Assembly: GCF_964253035.1 (NCBI RefSeq)
Contig: NZ_CAXUQL020000001.1
Coordinates: 310,001-374,000 of the forward strand
Direction of reading: 5' to 3'
Source: Pseudorhodoferax sp032153935
GTDB lineage: Bacteria; Pseudomonadota; Gammaproteobacteria; Burkholderiales; Burkholderiaceae_C
Length of the DNA: 64,000 bases
A program made the position numbers and the translations under genes. The first letter of the stretch is position 1, and each line of letters opens with the position of its first letter. The notes beneath the pieces were generated by a model. That model saw only the letters and a list, made by a program, of their open reading frames with translations. It was not told the DNA's origin and searched no databases. Positions 1-7,621 of this stretch are shown piece after piece.

Positions 1-775
1 TCCATCCCAGCCACGCCACGGCGTACGCCACCACCCAATACATCGCCCAGCCAAGCCAGTTCACCGGCTCGCCCCAGATCGCAGCGTTGCGCACCTGCTC
101 CAGGATGAACGTGATCGGGTTGAGATAAAGGTAGTGCGCAAAGCCCGCCGGCACGGAATGCAACGGATAGAAGACAGGCGCCAGAAACATCAGGAGGGCC
201 GTCACGATGCCCATCAGTTGGCCAATGTCGCGAAGGTAGACGCCCAAAGAGGACACGATCCAGACCAAGCCAACGGTCATCAAAACCAGCGGCGACACCA
301 GCACCGGTACGAGCAGAAACGACCAGGAAATGGCGCCCTGCCACACGAACAGGGCGCCAGCGAAAATCAGCAGCGCGATCAAGAAATGGAACAGCGCCGT
401 TCCCACCGACACCCAGGCCAAGGTTTCCAGCGGAAAGACGATCTTCTTGACGAGGTTGGCGTTGCCCACGATCAGCGTTGGGGCGCGCTGCAGGCATTCG
501 GCCACCAGCGCGTGGATGATGAGTCCGCCGAACATCACGACGGCAAACTCCAGTGGATCGGTGGAAGCCGCGCGCCAGCGGGATTTGAAAACCACGCCAA
601 ACACGAAGGTGTAGATGGTCAGCATCAACAGCGGGTTGATGAAGGACCACACGATGCCAAGAAAGGAACCGGCGTAGCGGCCGGCGACTTCACGCCGGAC
701 CAACTGGCTGATCAGCGACCGGTGGACCCATAAGGATTGGACAACAGCGGTCGGCGCATTCGCGGTTAGGGTCAA
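1..775 (-). CDS. wzm: Polysaccharide ABC exporter permease (Wzm/TagG type), 3' end cut by window
   Basis: Inner-membrane permease of an ABC-2 exporter that would move an O-antigen or similar undecaprenol-linked polysaccharide across the membrane. I read 258 codons; about 10-20 C-terminal residues lie beyond the left edge. Hydrophobic segments include one near LLMLTIYTFVFGVVF and several in the second half, and the family-typical run LNPITFILEQVRN is near the end. The start is a TTG at 773-775 that shares TTGA with the rfbC stop; no ATG or GTG occurs in frame nearby. It is the last gene of the rhamnose operon, which suggests a rhamnose-containing glycan as cargo (inference). The partner ATPase should lie to the left. 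Confidence 0.85.
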   Translation of the reverse strand, partial: MTLTANAPTAVVQSLWVHRSLISQLVRREVAGRYAGSFLGIVWSFINPLLMLTIYTFVFGVVFKSRWRAASTDPLEFAVVMFGGLIIHALVAECLQRAPTLIVGNANLVKKIVFPLETLAWVSVGTALFHFLIALLIFAGALFVWQGAISWSFLLVPVLVSPLVLMTVGLVWIVSSLGVYLRDIGQLMGIVTALLMFLAPVFYPLHSVPAGFAHYLYLNPITFILEQVRNAAIWGEPVNWLGWAMYWVVAYAVAWLGW

Positions 776-1323
776 GGAAAAACCTCGGCCTGGGCGAACG
801 GCAACCCTTGCTGGTCCTTGGCCGACAGTTGCGGCAAGCCGCCTGTTTGCGGCCAATGGACTGCGAGCGTCGGATCGTTCCACGCAATGCACCGTTCGTG
901 CGTGGCCGCGTAGTAGCCGGTTGTCTTGTAGATAAAGTCGGCTGTGTCGCTCAGCACCAGGAATCCATGCGCAAAACCGGGCGGCACCCAGAGCTGGCAG
1001 TGGTTGTCCTCCGTCAATTCGGTGCCGACCCATTGACCGAAGCTCGGGGATGAAGCGCGGATATCGACCGCGACATCGAACACTGCACCTCGCACTACAC
1101 GCACCAGCTTGCCCTGCGCATGGGGCGGCAGTTGGTAATGCAAGCCGCGCATCACGCCCTTGCTGCTGCGACTGTGGTTGTCCTGCACGAAATCCAGATC
1201 CACCCCGGTTGCTGCGCGAAAGCCTTCGGCATTGAAGCTCTCGTAGAAGAAGCCCCGCGCATCGCCGAACACCTTAGGTTCGATCAGCAGCACATCGGGA
1301 ATCGCAAGCCGCGTCACCTTCAT
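772..1323 (-). CDS. rfbC: dTDP-4-dehydrorhamnose 3,5-epimerase RfbC/RmlC
   Basis: Third step of dTDP-L-rhamnose synthesis: epimerises dTDP-4-keto-6-deoxyglucose at C3 and C5. The 183-residue product has the family length and cupin-type core, with RGFFYESFN near residue 23 and GLHYQLPPHAQGKLVRV near residue 60, where His62 is the expected catalytic base. The ATG shares one base with the rfbA stop (TGATG); an upstream extension would run into rfbA and is rejected. Its own stop overlaps the TTG of the permease. Cytoplasmic. Confidence 0.95.
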   Translation of the reverse strand: MKVTRLAIPDVLLIEPKVFGDARGFFYESFNAEGFRAATGVDLDFVQDNHSRSSKGVMRGLHYQLPPHAQGKLVRVVRGAVFDVAVDIRASSPSFGQWVGTELTEDNHCQLWVPPGFAHGFLVLSDTADFIYKTTGYYAATHERCIAWNDPTLAVHWPQTGGLPQLSAKDQQGLPFAQAEVFP

Positions 1324-2210
1324 CAAAACACCTGTTCCTTCAGCAGACGCAGCAGATACTGGCCGTATCCACTTTTGAGCAGAGGGGCCGCCAGCCGCTC
1401 GAGCTGGACAGCATCGACCCACCGCTGGCGAAAAGCAATCTCTTCCGGGCAGGCTACCTTCAAACCCTGGCGGTGCTCGATGGTCGCAATGAACTGGCTG
1501 GCTTCCAGCAGACTTTCATGCGTGCCGGTGTCCAACCAGGCGTAGCCCCGCCCCATGATCTCGACATCGAGCTTGCCTTCGTCGAGGTAAAGCCGGTTCA
1601 GGTCCGTGATCTCCAGCTCCCCGCGCGCGGAGGGCCTGAGTTGCCTGGCCAGCTTTGCCGCGCGTCCGTCATAGAAGTACAGACCTGTCACCGCGTAGTT
1701 CGACTTGGGCTCGCGCGGCTTTTCCTCCAGGGAGAGGACCCTGCCTTCGGCATTGAACTGGGCCACGCCATAGCGCTCGGGATCGTTCACGTGATACGCG
1801 AACACGCTTGCACCGTCTGTGCGGCGACCGGCGCTCTCCAGCAGATCCTGGAAGTCGTGGCCATGGAAGATGTTGTCGCCCAGCACCAACGTGCTCGGCG
1901 CTCCATCCAGGAAGGCCTCTCCGATCAGAAAGGCCTGCGCCAATCCGTCCGGACTCGGCTGCACTGCGTACTGCAGACTCAGCCCCCATTGACTCCCATC
2001 TCCCAGCAGTTGCTGGAACCGCGGCGTATCCTGCGGCGTGCTGATCACCAGGATGTCGCGAATTCCCGCCAACATCAGCGTGCTGAGCGGGTAATAGATC
2101 ATTGGTTTGTCATACACCGGCAGCAACTGCTTGCTGATGGCCAGCGTGGCCGGGTGCAGCCGGGTGCCGGAGCCGCCAGCCAGGATGATGCCCTTGCGTT
2201 TCGTCGTCAT
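1323..2210 (-). CDS. rfbA: Glucose-1-phosphate thymidylyltransferase RfbA/RmlA
   Basis: First step of dTDP-rhamnose synthesis: joins dTTP and glucose-1-phosphate to give dTDP-glucose. The 295-residue protein opens with the nucleotidyltransferase signature GGSGTRL (about residues 12-18), followed by KQLLPVYDKPMIYYPLS, which carries the catalytic and sugar-binding residues. Length is normal for the short RmlA form. The ATG overlaps the rfbD stop as ATGA and the stop overlaps rfbC, so it is translationally coupled on both sides. Confidence 0.96.
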   Translation of the reverse strand: MTTKRKGIILAGGSGTRLHPATLAISKQLLPVYDKPMIYYPLSTLMLAGIRDILVISTPQDTPRFQQLLGDGSQWGLSLQYAVQPSPDGLAQAFLIGEAFLDGAPSTLVLGDNIFHGHDFQDLLESAGRRTDGASVFAYHVNDPERYGVAQFNAEGRVLSLEEKPREPKSNYAVTGLYFYDGRAAKLARQLRPSARGELEITDLNRLYLDEGKLDVEIMGRGYAWLDTGTHESLLEASQFIATIEHRQGLKVACPEEIAFRQRWVDAVQLERLAAPLLKSGYGQYLLRLLKEQVF

Positions 2211-3115
2211 GCGAGGCGTTCCAAGTTCTCCGTGAGCATGCGTGCCACGCCGGCCTGCCAATGCGGCAGCACCACACCGAAAGCTTCGCGCAGCTTGTGT
2301 GTGTCCAAACGGCTGTTGCCAGGTCGCGGCGCCGCAACCTTGAAGGCAGTCGATGGGACGGGCTGTACCGCGTCGCCCACCGCCTTGAGCACCAGTCCGC
2401 GCTGCTGGGCAAAGTCGATCACGAAGCGCGCGTAGCCATGCCACGAGGTTTCGCCGGCAGCCACCAGGTGGTACAGACCGGCCAGCGCATCGCCGCCCGC
2501 CGCCTGCGTTCGACGCAATGCCAATGCCGTCACATCGGCCAGCAACTCCGCGCCGGTTGGCGCGCCGAACTGGTCGTCGACCACGGTCAGGTGCTCGCGC
2601 TCGGCTGCCAAGCGCAGCATGGTCTTGGCGAAGTTCTGGCCGCGCGCGGCGTAGACCCAGCTGGTGCGAAAGATGAGATGCCGTTGGCATTGCTGCTGAA
2701 GAAGCAGCTCGCCTTCCAGTTTGGTGCGGCCATAGACGGACAGCGGGCCGGTCGGGCTGCGTTCCGTCCATGGCTGGTCGCCACTGCCGTCGAACACGTA
2801 GTCGGTCGAGTAGTGGACCATCCAGGCGCCCAGCGCCTGCGCCTCGCGCGCGAGCACACCGACGCCCACCGCGTTCAATGCGCGCGCAAATTCAGGCTCG
2901 CTCTCGGCCTTGTCCACTGCCGTGTGGGCGGCGGCATTCACGATGACGGTCGGCGCGACGCGACGCACGGTTTCCGCCAGTTCCTCGGGCCTGCTCAAGT
3001 CGCCGCACAGCTCGGTGCTGTCGAAGTCCAATGCCACCAGCTCGCCCAGCGGTGCCAAGCTGCGCTGCAACTCCCAGCCGACCTGGCCACCCTTGCCCAA
3101 CAACAGGATCTTCAT
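2207..3115 (-). CDS. rfbD: dTDP-4-dehydrorhamnose reductase RfbD/RmlD
   Basis: Last step of dTDP-L-rhamnose synthesis: NAD(P)H reduction of the 4-keto group. A 302-residue short-chain dehydrogenase with the Rossmann motif GKGGQVG at residues 7-13, STDYVFDG near 103 and the catalytic pair Tyr128/Lys132 in YGRTK. The ATG lies inside an ATGA overlap with the rfbB stop; a longer reading upstream would overlap rfbB by about 30 codons and lacks family similarity. Second gene of the operon. Confidence 0.96.
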   Translation of the reverse strand: MKILLLGKGGQVGWELQRSLAPLGELVALDFDSTELCGDLSRPEELAETVRRVAPTVIVNAAAHTAVDKAESEPEFARALNAVGVGVLAREAQALGAWMVHYSTDYVFDGSGDQPWTERSPTGPLSVYGRTKLEGELLLQQQCQRHLIFRTSWVYAARGQNFAKTMLRLAAEREHLTVVDDQFGAPTGAELLADVTALALRRTQAAGGDALAGLYHLVAAGETSWHGYARFVIDFAQQRGLVLKAVGDAVQPVPSTAFKVAAPRPGNSRLDTHKLREAFGVVLPHWQAGVARMLTENLERLA

Positions 3116-4182
3116 GCTGCAGCGCGCTCGCCGTAGTTCGTCGACACCCACTCGCGGTAAGCGCCGCTTTGCACGCGCGCGACCCAGTCGCCGTTCGCGA
3201 GGTACCACTCCACCGTTTTGCGAATGCCTGTGTCGAAGGTCTCGGCCGGCTTCCAGCCGAGCTCGCGCTCGATCTTGCGCGCGTCGATCGCGTAGCGGCG
3301 GTCGTGGCCGGGGCGGTCTGTCACGTAGGCGATCTGCTCGGCATAGGACTTGCCGTCGGCATGCGGCCGCTTCTCGTCCAGCAGAGCGCAGACGGTGCGC
3401 ACGATCTCCAAGTTGGGCTTTTCGTTCCAGCCGCCCACGTTGTAGACCTCGCCAAGGCGGCCCGCCTCCAGCACACGTCGGATGGCACTGCAGTGGTCGC
3501 CGACGTAGAGCCAGTCACGGATCTGCTGCCCATCGCCATACACCGGCAGTGGCTTGCCGGCCAGCGCGTTGACGATCATCAGCGGGATCAGCTTCTCGGG
3601 GAAATGGAACGGGCCGTAGTTGTTGCTGCAGTTGGTCGTCAGCACCGGCAGGCCGTAGGTGTGGTGGTAGGCACGCACCAGGTGGTCGCTGGCGGCCTTG
3701 CTGGCCGAATACGGGCTGTTGGGCTCGTAGCGGTGCTGCTCGGTGAAGGCCGGCGCCTGCGCATCCAGCGAGCCGTAGACCTCGTCGGTGGACACATGCA
3801 GGAAGCGGAATGCCGCCTTGCGCTCGGCCGGCAGTGCACCCCAGTACGCGCGCACGGCCTCCAGCAGCCCGAAGGTGCCGACCACGTTGGTCTCGATGAA
3901 GGCGGCCGGTCCATGGATGGAACGGTCCACATGCGATTCGGCTGCGAAGTTCACGACGGCACGGACTTCGTTCTCGGTCAGCAGGCGGCCGACCAACGCC
4001 GTGTCCCCGATGTCGCCCTGCACGAACCGATGCCTGGCGTCGTCAGCCAGACCGGCCAGGTTTTCCAGGTTGCCCGCATACGTGAGCTTGTCCAGGTTCA
4101 GTACGGGTTCGCCAACCTTGGCCACCCAATCCAGAACGAAGTTGGTGCCGATGAAGCCGGCGCCGCCGGTGACAAGAATCAT
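3112..4182 (-). CDS. rfbB: dTDP-glucose 4,6-dehydratase RfbB/RmlB
   Basis: Second step of dTDP-L-rhamnose synthesis: NAD+-dependent conversion of dTDP-glucose to the 4-keto-6-deoxy sugar. The 356-residue extended SDR protein shows TGGAGFIG at residues 5-12, the active-site run STDE at 131-134 and YSASK at 158-162. I start at the ATG just before ILVTGG; an upstream ATG would add 18 non-homologous residues. First gene of the operon rfbB-rfbD-rfbA-rfbC-wzm, all linked by 1-4 base overlaps, so product levels are probably tied together. Confidence 0.97.
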   Translation of the reverse strand: MILVTGGAGFIGTNFVLDWVAKVGEPVLNLDKLTYAGNLENLAGLADDARHRFVQGDIGDTALVGRLLTENEVRAVVNFAAESHVDRSIHGPAAFIETNVVGTFGLLEAVRAYWGALPAERKAAFRFLHVSTDEVYGSLDAQAPAFTEQHRYEPNSPYSASKAASDHLVRAYHHTYGLPVLTTNCSNNYGPFHFPEKLIPLMIVNALAGKPLPVYGDGQQIRDWLYVGDHCSAIRRVLEAGRLGEVYNVGGWNEKPNLEIVRTVCALLDEKRPHADGKSYAEQIAYVTDRPGHDRRYAIDARKIERELGWKPAETFDTGIRKTVEWYLANGDWVARVQSGAYREWVSTNYGERAAA

Positions 4183-4209
4183 GGGGAGTATCCGCAAAAC
4201 GAACCGGCG

Positions 4210-4236
4210 ATTATCGCAGGGCAGTTGTAACGCCAA
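4210..4236 (-). promoter_or_regulatory. Candidate sigma-70 promoter of the rfb operon
   Basis: Reading leftward, TTGGCG (4231-4236) is followed after 15 bases by GATAAT (4210-4215), which is preceded by TGC as in an extended -10. It sits 28 bases before the rfbB ATG. The spacer is short, so the -35 assignment is tentative. Confidence 0.4.
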
Positions 4237-4246
4237 TGGCGCTTAC
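4227..4246. promoter_or_regulatory. Imperfect inverted repeat between rfbB and the phasin gene
   Basis: The 20 bases GTAACGCCAATGGCGCTTAC form an inverted repeat with a single unpaired base. It overlaps the -35 of the proposed rfb promoter and lies 34 bases before the divergent phasin ATG, so it could be an operator serving either gene. No regulator is known for it. Confidence 0.3.
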
Positions 4247-4279
4247 AGTTACCGGCATCCACTCCTTCGAGGATCGGCC

Positions 4280-4798
4280 ATGGCCAAAAAACCCAACCCC
4301 TTCAACCCGTTCGGCGACGACGCCTCGGCCGCCCAGTTCGCCGAATCGGTCCGTGCCTCGGCCCAGCAGATCTGGCTGGCCGGCCTGGGCGCCTTCGCCA
4401 AGGCCCAGGCCGAGGGCAGCAAGGTCTTCGAAGGGCTGGTCAAGGAGGGCGCCGACATGCAGGACAAGACCCAGGCGGCCGCCCGGGAGGGCCTGCACGA
4501 GGCCGGAACGCGTTTTGGCAGCATGGCCAGCGAGTTCGGCGCGCGCGCCGCCGGCCAGTGGGACAAGCTGGAAGGCATCTTCGAGGAGCGCGTGGCCAAG
4601 GCGCTGCGCAAGCTCGGTGTGCCACGGATCGATGAGCTGGAACAGCTGGCCGCCCGCGTCGATGCGCTGGAACGTGCAGCACAACGCCCGGCGACAGCGC
4701 GCAAGACCACCGCCCGGCCCCGCCACGCCGCGGCGACACCACCGGCCGCACCGACCAAACGCGCCGCCCGCAAGCGACCGGTGCCACGCAAGGACTGA
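4280..4798 (+). CDS. Phasin family protein with a basic, PhaF-like tail
   Basis: Phasins coat polyhydroxyalkanoate granules. The 172-residue product begins MAKKPNPFNPFGDD and has an amphipathic helical core typical of the PhaI/PhaF family (QIWLAGLGAFAKAQAEG near residue 33), a heptad-like helix around residues 110-138 (RIDELEQLAARVDALE), then a Lys/Arg/Ala/Pro-rich tail from about residue 139 to the end. Such tails in PhaF proteins are histone-like and bind nucleoid DNA, helping granules segregate. A purine-rich GAGGATCGGCC precedes the ATG. No synthase gene is in view, so the granule role is family inference. Confidence 0.8.
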   Translation: MAKKPNPFNPFGDDASAAQFAESVRASAQQIWLAGLGAFAKAQAEGSKVFEGLVKEGADMQDKTQAAAREGLHEAGTRFGSMASEFGARAAGQWDKLEGIFEERVAKALRKLGVPRIDELEQLAARVDALERAAQRPATARKTTARPRHAAATPPAAPTKRAARKRPVPRKD

Positions 4799-4804
4799 AC
4801 GGCC

Positions 4805-5221
4805 ATGCCCGAAGACAAGATCTGGGATGCTGCAGCACTGCGGGACCTCGCCGCCCAGGCCGCCCCCGCGCCTTGCGCCTCCTGCGCCACGCTGCCCACC
4901 ACCGGCTGGGAAACCGTCCCCGTCTCGCTGGACCGCCAGCGCCTGGAGCCCCTGGGCACGCTCTACGATCCGCAGGCCGGCAACCCGCTCGACACCACGC
5001 TGGAGGAATACCACCCCCAGCGCACGCGCTACTGGTCGGCCGACGCGCCCATCGCGCCGGCCTGGTTCCCTTACAACCGCTGCGGCGTCTGGCGCTGCCG
5101 AACCTGCGCCACGGTGTTCCTGCGCTATGCCGAGCACGGGGGCTACTTCGAGGAAGAGCGCATCCGCCGCGTCGTGCCTGCCCTGGTCGACCAGGCGGCC
5201 CCGCCACCGGGAAATACCTAG
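4805..5221 (+). CDS. Conserved hypothetical protein with two CxxC pairs
   Basis: A 138-residue soluble protein I do not recognise by name. It carries CASC (about residues 24-27) and CRTC (about 98-101), spaced as in a split zinc ribbon or a redox pair, plus an aromatic, Pro-rich middle (APAWFPYNRCGVW). No signal peptide or membrane segment. It starts six bases after the phasin stop and ends 47 bases before the TetR gene, so it is probably co-transcribed with the phasin. Zinc binding is inference from the cysteine pattern only. Confidence 0.6.
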   Translation: MPEDKIWDAAALRDLAAQAAPAPCASCATLPTTGWETVPVSLDRQRLEPLGTLYDPQAGNPLDTTLEEYHPQRTRYWSADAPIAPAWFPYNRCGVWRCRTCATVFLRYAEHGGYFEEERIRRVVPALVDQAAPPPGNT

Positions 5222-5268
5222 CGGCCGGCGGGCGCTGGCTGCGGCATGCTGCCTCCCAGGGAGGACCG

Positions 5269-5946
5269 ATGCCGAAGAAAGCTCCGCGCCGCACGGCCGA
5301 ACGCATCCTGGAAGTCACACTGGCGCTGTTCAATCGCTTCGGCGCACCCAATGTCTCCACCACGCTGATCGCCGCCGAACTGGGCATCAGCCCCGGCAAT
5401 CTCTACTACCACTATCCCGCCAAAGACGAGTTGCTGGGTGCGCTGTTCGACCGCTACACCCAGCACATGCACGAGCTGCTGGACGCCGGCGCCGAGGTCC
5501 GCGACGTGGAAGACGCCTGGTTCTTCCTGCACAGCCTGTTCGAGCGCATCTGGGAATACCGCTTCCTCTACCGCGACCTCAACGATCTGCTCAGCAACCA
5601 CCGCCGGCTCGAACAGCAGGTCCAGCAGGTGCTGCAGGCCAAGACGCGGGCGGTGCGCGACATGCTGGCCAGCCTCTCGGCCAGCGGCGCGCTGCAGATC
5701 GACCCGCGCACGGCCGAGCCCACTGCCACCAGCATGGTGGTGGTGCTGAGCTGGTGGCTCAGCTACGAATACGCCCGCGCGCCGCGCGACGCGCTGGAAC
5801 CGGCTGCGGCGCAGGCCGCGCTACTGCGCGGCGCCCACCATGTGCTGATGTTGCTGGCGCCATACCTGGTGCTGGCGCAACGCGAACACTTGCTCGCGCT
5901 GGTCGCGGCCTACGCCCGCGAAGCGCCTGTCACGCAAACCACCTAG
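5269..5946 (+). CDS. TetR/AcrR family transcriptional regulator
   Basis: Cytoplasmic DNA-binding repressor of 225 residues. The N-terminal helix-turn-helix is clear (ERILEVTLALFNRFG then TLIAAELGISPGNLYYHYP and AKDELLGALF); the rest is a helical ligand-binding domain ending in a hydrophobic stretch. The ATG follows a good GGGAGGACC ribosome site and is preferred over readings that begin inside the upstream gene. Ligand and targets are unknown; the neighbouring phasin and acyl-CoA-binding protein suggest lipid or PHA metabolism, which is a guess. Confidence 0.88.
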   Translation: MPKKAPRRTAERILEVTLALFNRFGAPNVSTTLIAAELGISPGNLYYHYPAKDELLGALFDRYTQHMHELLDAGAEVRDVEDAWFFLHSLFERIWEYRFLYRDLNDLLSNHRRLEQQVQQVLQAKTRAVRDMLASLSASGALQIDPRTAEPTATSMVVVLSWWLSYEYARAPRDALEPAAAQAALLRGAHHVLMLLAPYLVLAQREHLLALVAAYAREAPVTQTT

Positions 5947-5982
5947 ACTTGGCGCGACACCCGCCACAAAGAGGAGACCACG

Positions 5983-6756
5983 ATGGGCGACTGGAGCGCA
6001 TTCCCGCATGCGGGCGCATTCCATTTCGATGCAGCCGGCGTGCTCCAATGTTGGACCAGGCTGCACGCTGGCGATGCCGAGCCACCACCCTCAGACCCCG
6101 CCGTGCTGCAGGCCTGGGTACTGTTCCACAACGGCGACTTCGCACAGGCCTGCGCGGCGGGCCTGGCGGCCGGCGGCAAAGGGATGACCGTGGCCAACAA
6201 GGCCACCGCCATCTACGCCAACTACCTGGAGCCCAGCGAGAAGGAGCGGCTGGACCTGTTCCGGCTGGTCGCCACACGGGCCGAGCAGCAGGCTCAGGCC
6301 ACGCCGGACGACCCGAACGCCTGGTATTGGCACGCCTACGCGCTGGGCCGCTACAGCCAGGGCATCAGCATCGCCAAGGCGCTGGCCCAGGGCCTGGGCA
6401 CCAAGGTCAAGGAATCGCTGGAAAAGGTCATCGCGCTGTCGCCGCGGCATGCCGATGCCCACCTCGCATTGGGCACCTTCCATGCCGAAGTCATCGACAA
6501 GGTCGGCGCGCTGATCGGTTCCATGACCTACGGCGTCAAGAAGGAGGTCGGCCTGCGCATGTTCCGCCAGGGCCTGGAACTGCATCCGGCCTCGGTCATC
6601 GGCATGGTGGAATACGCCCACGCGCTGCTGATGCTCGAAGGCGACAGCCGCATGGACGAGGCCAACCGTCTCTACGAGCATGCCGCGGCCGCGGAGCCGC
6701 AGGACGCCACCGAGCGGCTGGACGTGGACGTCGCGCAGGCCGCCCTGGCCGACTGA
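5983..6756 (+). CDS. Tetratricopeptide-repeat protein, function unknown
   Basis: A 257-residue protein without signal peptide or membrane span. TPR-like helical pairs are visible from about residue 40 (VLQAWVLFHNGDFAQACAAG), again around 105-125 (AWYWHAYALGRYSQGISIA), and later (ALSPRHADAHLALGTFHAEV; MVEYAHALLMLEGDSRMDE). Such solenoids mediate protein contacts. A GAGGAGACC ribosome site precedes the ATG. It lies downstream of the TetR gene in the same direction. No partner can be named from the sequence. Confidence 0.75.
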   Translation: MGDWSAFPHAGAFHFDAAGVLQCWTRLHAGDAEPPPSDPAVLQAWVLFHNGDFAQACAAGLAAGGKGMTVANKATAIYANYLEPSEKERLDLFRLVATRAEQQAQATPDDPNAWYWHAYALGRYSQGISIAKALAQGLGTKVKESLEKVIALSPRHADAHLALGTFHAEVIDKVGALIGSMTYGVKKEVGLRMFRQGLELHPASVIGMVEYAHALLMLEGDSRMDEANRLYEHAAAAEPQDATERLDVDVAQAALAD

Positions 6757-6856
6757 CAGCACGCGCAGCTGTCCTACAGCGCGACCCGGCCCACGGCCCT
6801 GGCCGTGCCGGCATGCCGCAGCGAGCATGCAGGGCACCCATCCCGGAGCCCTTGCC

Positions 6857-7303
6857 ATGCTGAACATCTTCGAAGCCCTGCGCATCAGCCACCAGTTGCA
6901 ACGCGCGCTGGCCGACCAATTGGTCGCCACCAGCGGCGACAGCCCCGAGCGCCAACAGCTGTTCCGCGACCTGCGCTGCGAGCTGGCCGCGCACGAAACC
7001 GCGGAAGAGCGCTGCTTCTATGCCCCGCTCATGGAGCACGACGCCGCCGTCGACACCTCGCGCCACGGCATCGCGGAGCACCACGAGATGGACGAGATGG
7101 TCGAGGAGCTGATGGACCTGGACATGTCCTCGCCGGCCTGGCTCGTCAAGGCGCGTGCGCTGCACCACAAGCTGCACCACCACCTGGACGAGGAGGAGCA
7201 GAAGTTCTTCCAGCTGGCCGGCAAAGTGCTCAGTGCCGCGCAGAAGACGGCGCTGGCGAAAGAGTACGAGGCAGAATTCACCACACAGCGTGTGCAGGCC
7301 TGA
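6857..7303 (+). CDS. Hemerythrin HHE domain protein
   Basis: Small helical di-iron protein (148 residues), a family used for oxygen or nitric-oxide sensing and iron handling. Candidate iron ligands are spaced as in HHE domains: His12 (SHQLQ), His46 with Glu50 (AHETAEE), His70 and His75 (HGIAEHH), and the HHKLHHHLDEEE cluster at residues 103-114. Start chosen at MLNIFEALR because upstream in-frame sequence falls in the intergenic region and lacks similarity. Part of the same-direction run from TetR to the acyl-CoA-binding protein. Confidence 0.85.
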   Translation: MLNIFEALRISHQLQRALADQLVATSGDSPERQQLFRDLRCELAAHETAEERCFYAPLMEHDAAVDTSRHGIAEHHEMDEMVEELMDLDMSSPAWLVKARALHHKLHHHLDEEEQKFFQLAGKVLSAAQKTALAKEYEAEFTTQRVQA

Positions 7304-7359
7304 TGCCGTCGGGGCCGAAGCGCCGTGTACCCGCTGAAGTCCAAGAAGAGGAGCCCGCC

Positions 7360-7617
7360 ATGTCCGAACTGCAGACCGCCTTCCAGGCCGCCGTCGTCGC
7401 CTCCCAGCAGCGCAGCCAGCGCCCCGACAACGCCACACTGCTGCGCCTGTATGGCCTGTACAAGCAGGCCAGCACCGGCGACAACAAGGTTCCCAAGCCG
7501 GGCTTCTCCGACATGGTCGGCCGCGCCAAGTGGGACGCCTGGAACAAGCTGCAAGGCATGTCGGCCGAAGACGCGATGCAGCAGTACATCGACGGCATCG
7601 CGGCGCTCGACGACTGA
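7360..7617 (+). CDS. Acyl-CoA-binding protein
   Basis: An 85-residue ACBP, the normal domain length, binding medium and long-chain acyl-CoA esters in the cytoplasm. Hallmarks are LLRLYGLYKQAS (about residues 27-38), KPGFSDMVGRAKWDAW (about 47-62) and the C-terminal helix EDAMQQYIDGIAAL. The ATG follows AAGAAGAGGAG. Next to a phasin and a TetR regulator it fits a lipid/PHA-related group. The gene converges on the aminopeptidase gene with four bases between stops. Confidence 0.92.
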   Translation: MSELQTAFQAAVVASQQRSQRPDNATLLRLYGLYKQASTGDNKVPKPGFSDMVGRAKWDAWNKLQGMSAEDAMQQYIDGIAALDD

Positions 7618-7621
7618 GGTT

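Noticed and set aside
134..733. 199-codon open frame on the plus strand
   Set aside because: Antisense to the polysaccharide permease, whose minus-strand reading shows membrane spans and family motifs.
4236..6863. 875-codon open frame on the plus strand
   Set aside because: Runs out of frame through phasin, CxxC, TetR and TPR genes; Pro/Arg/Ala-rich translation typical of frame shadows.
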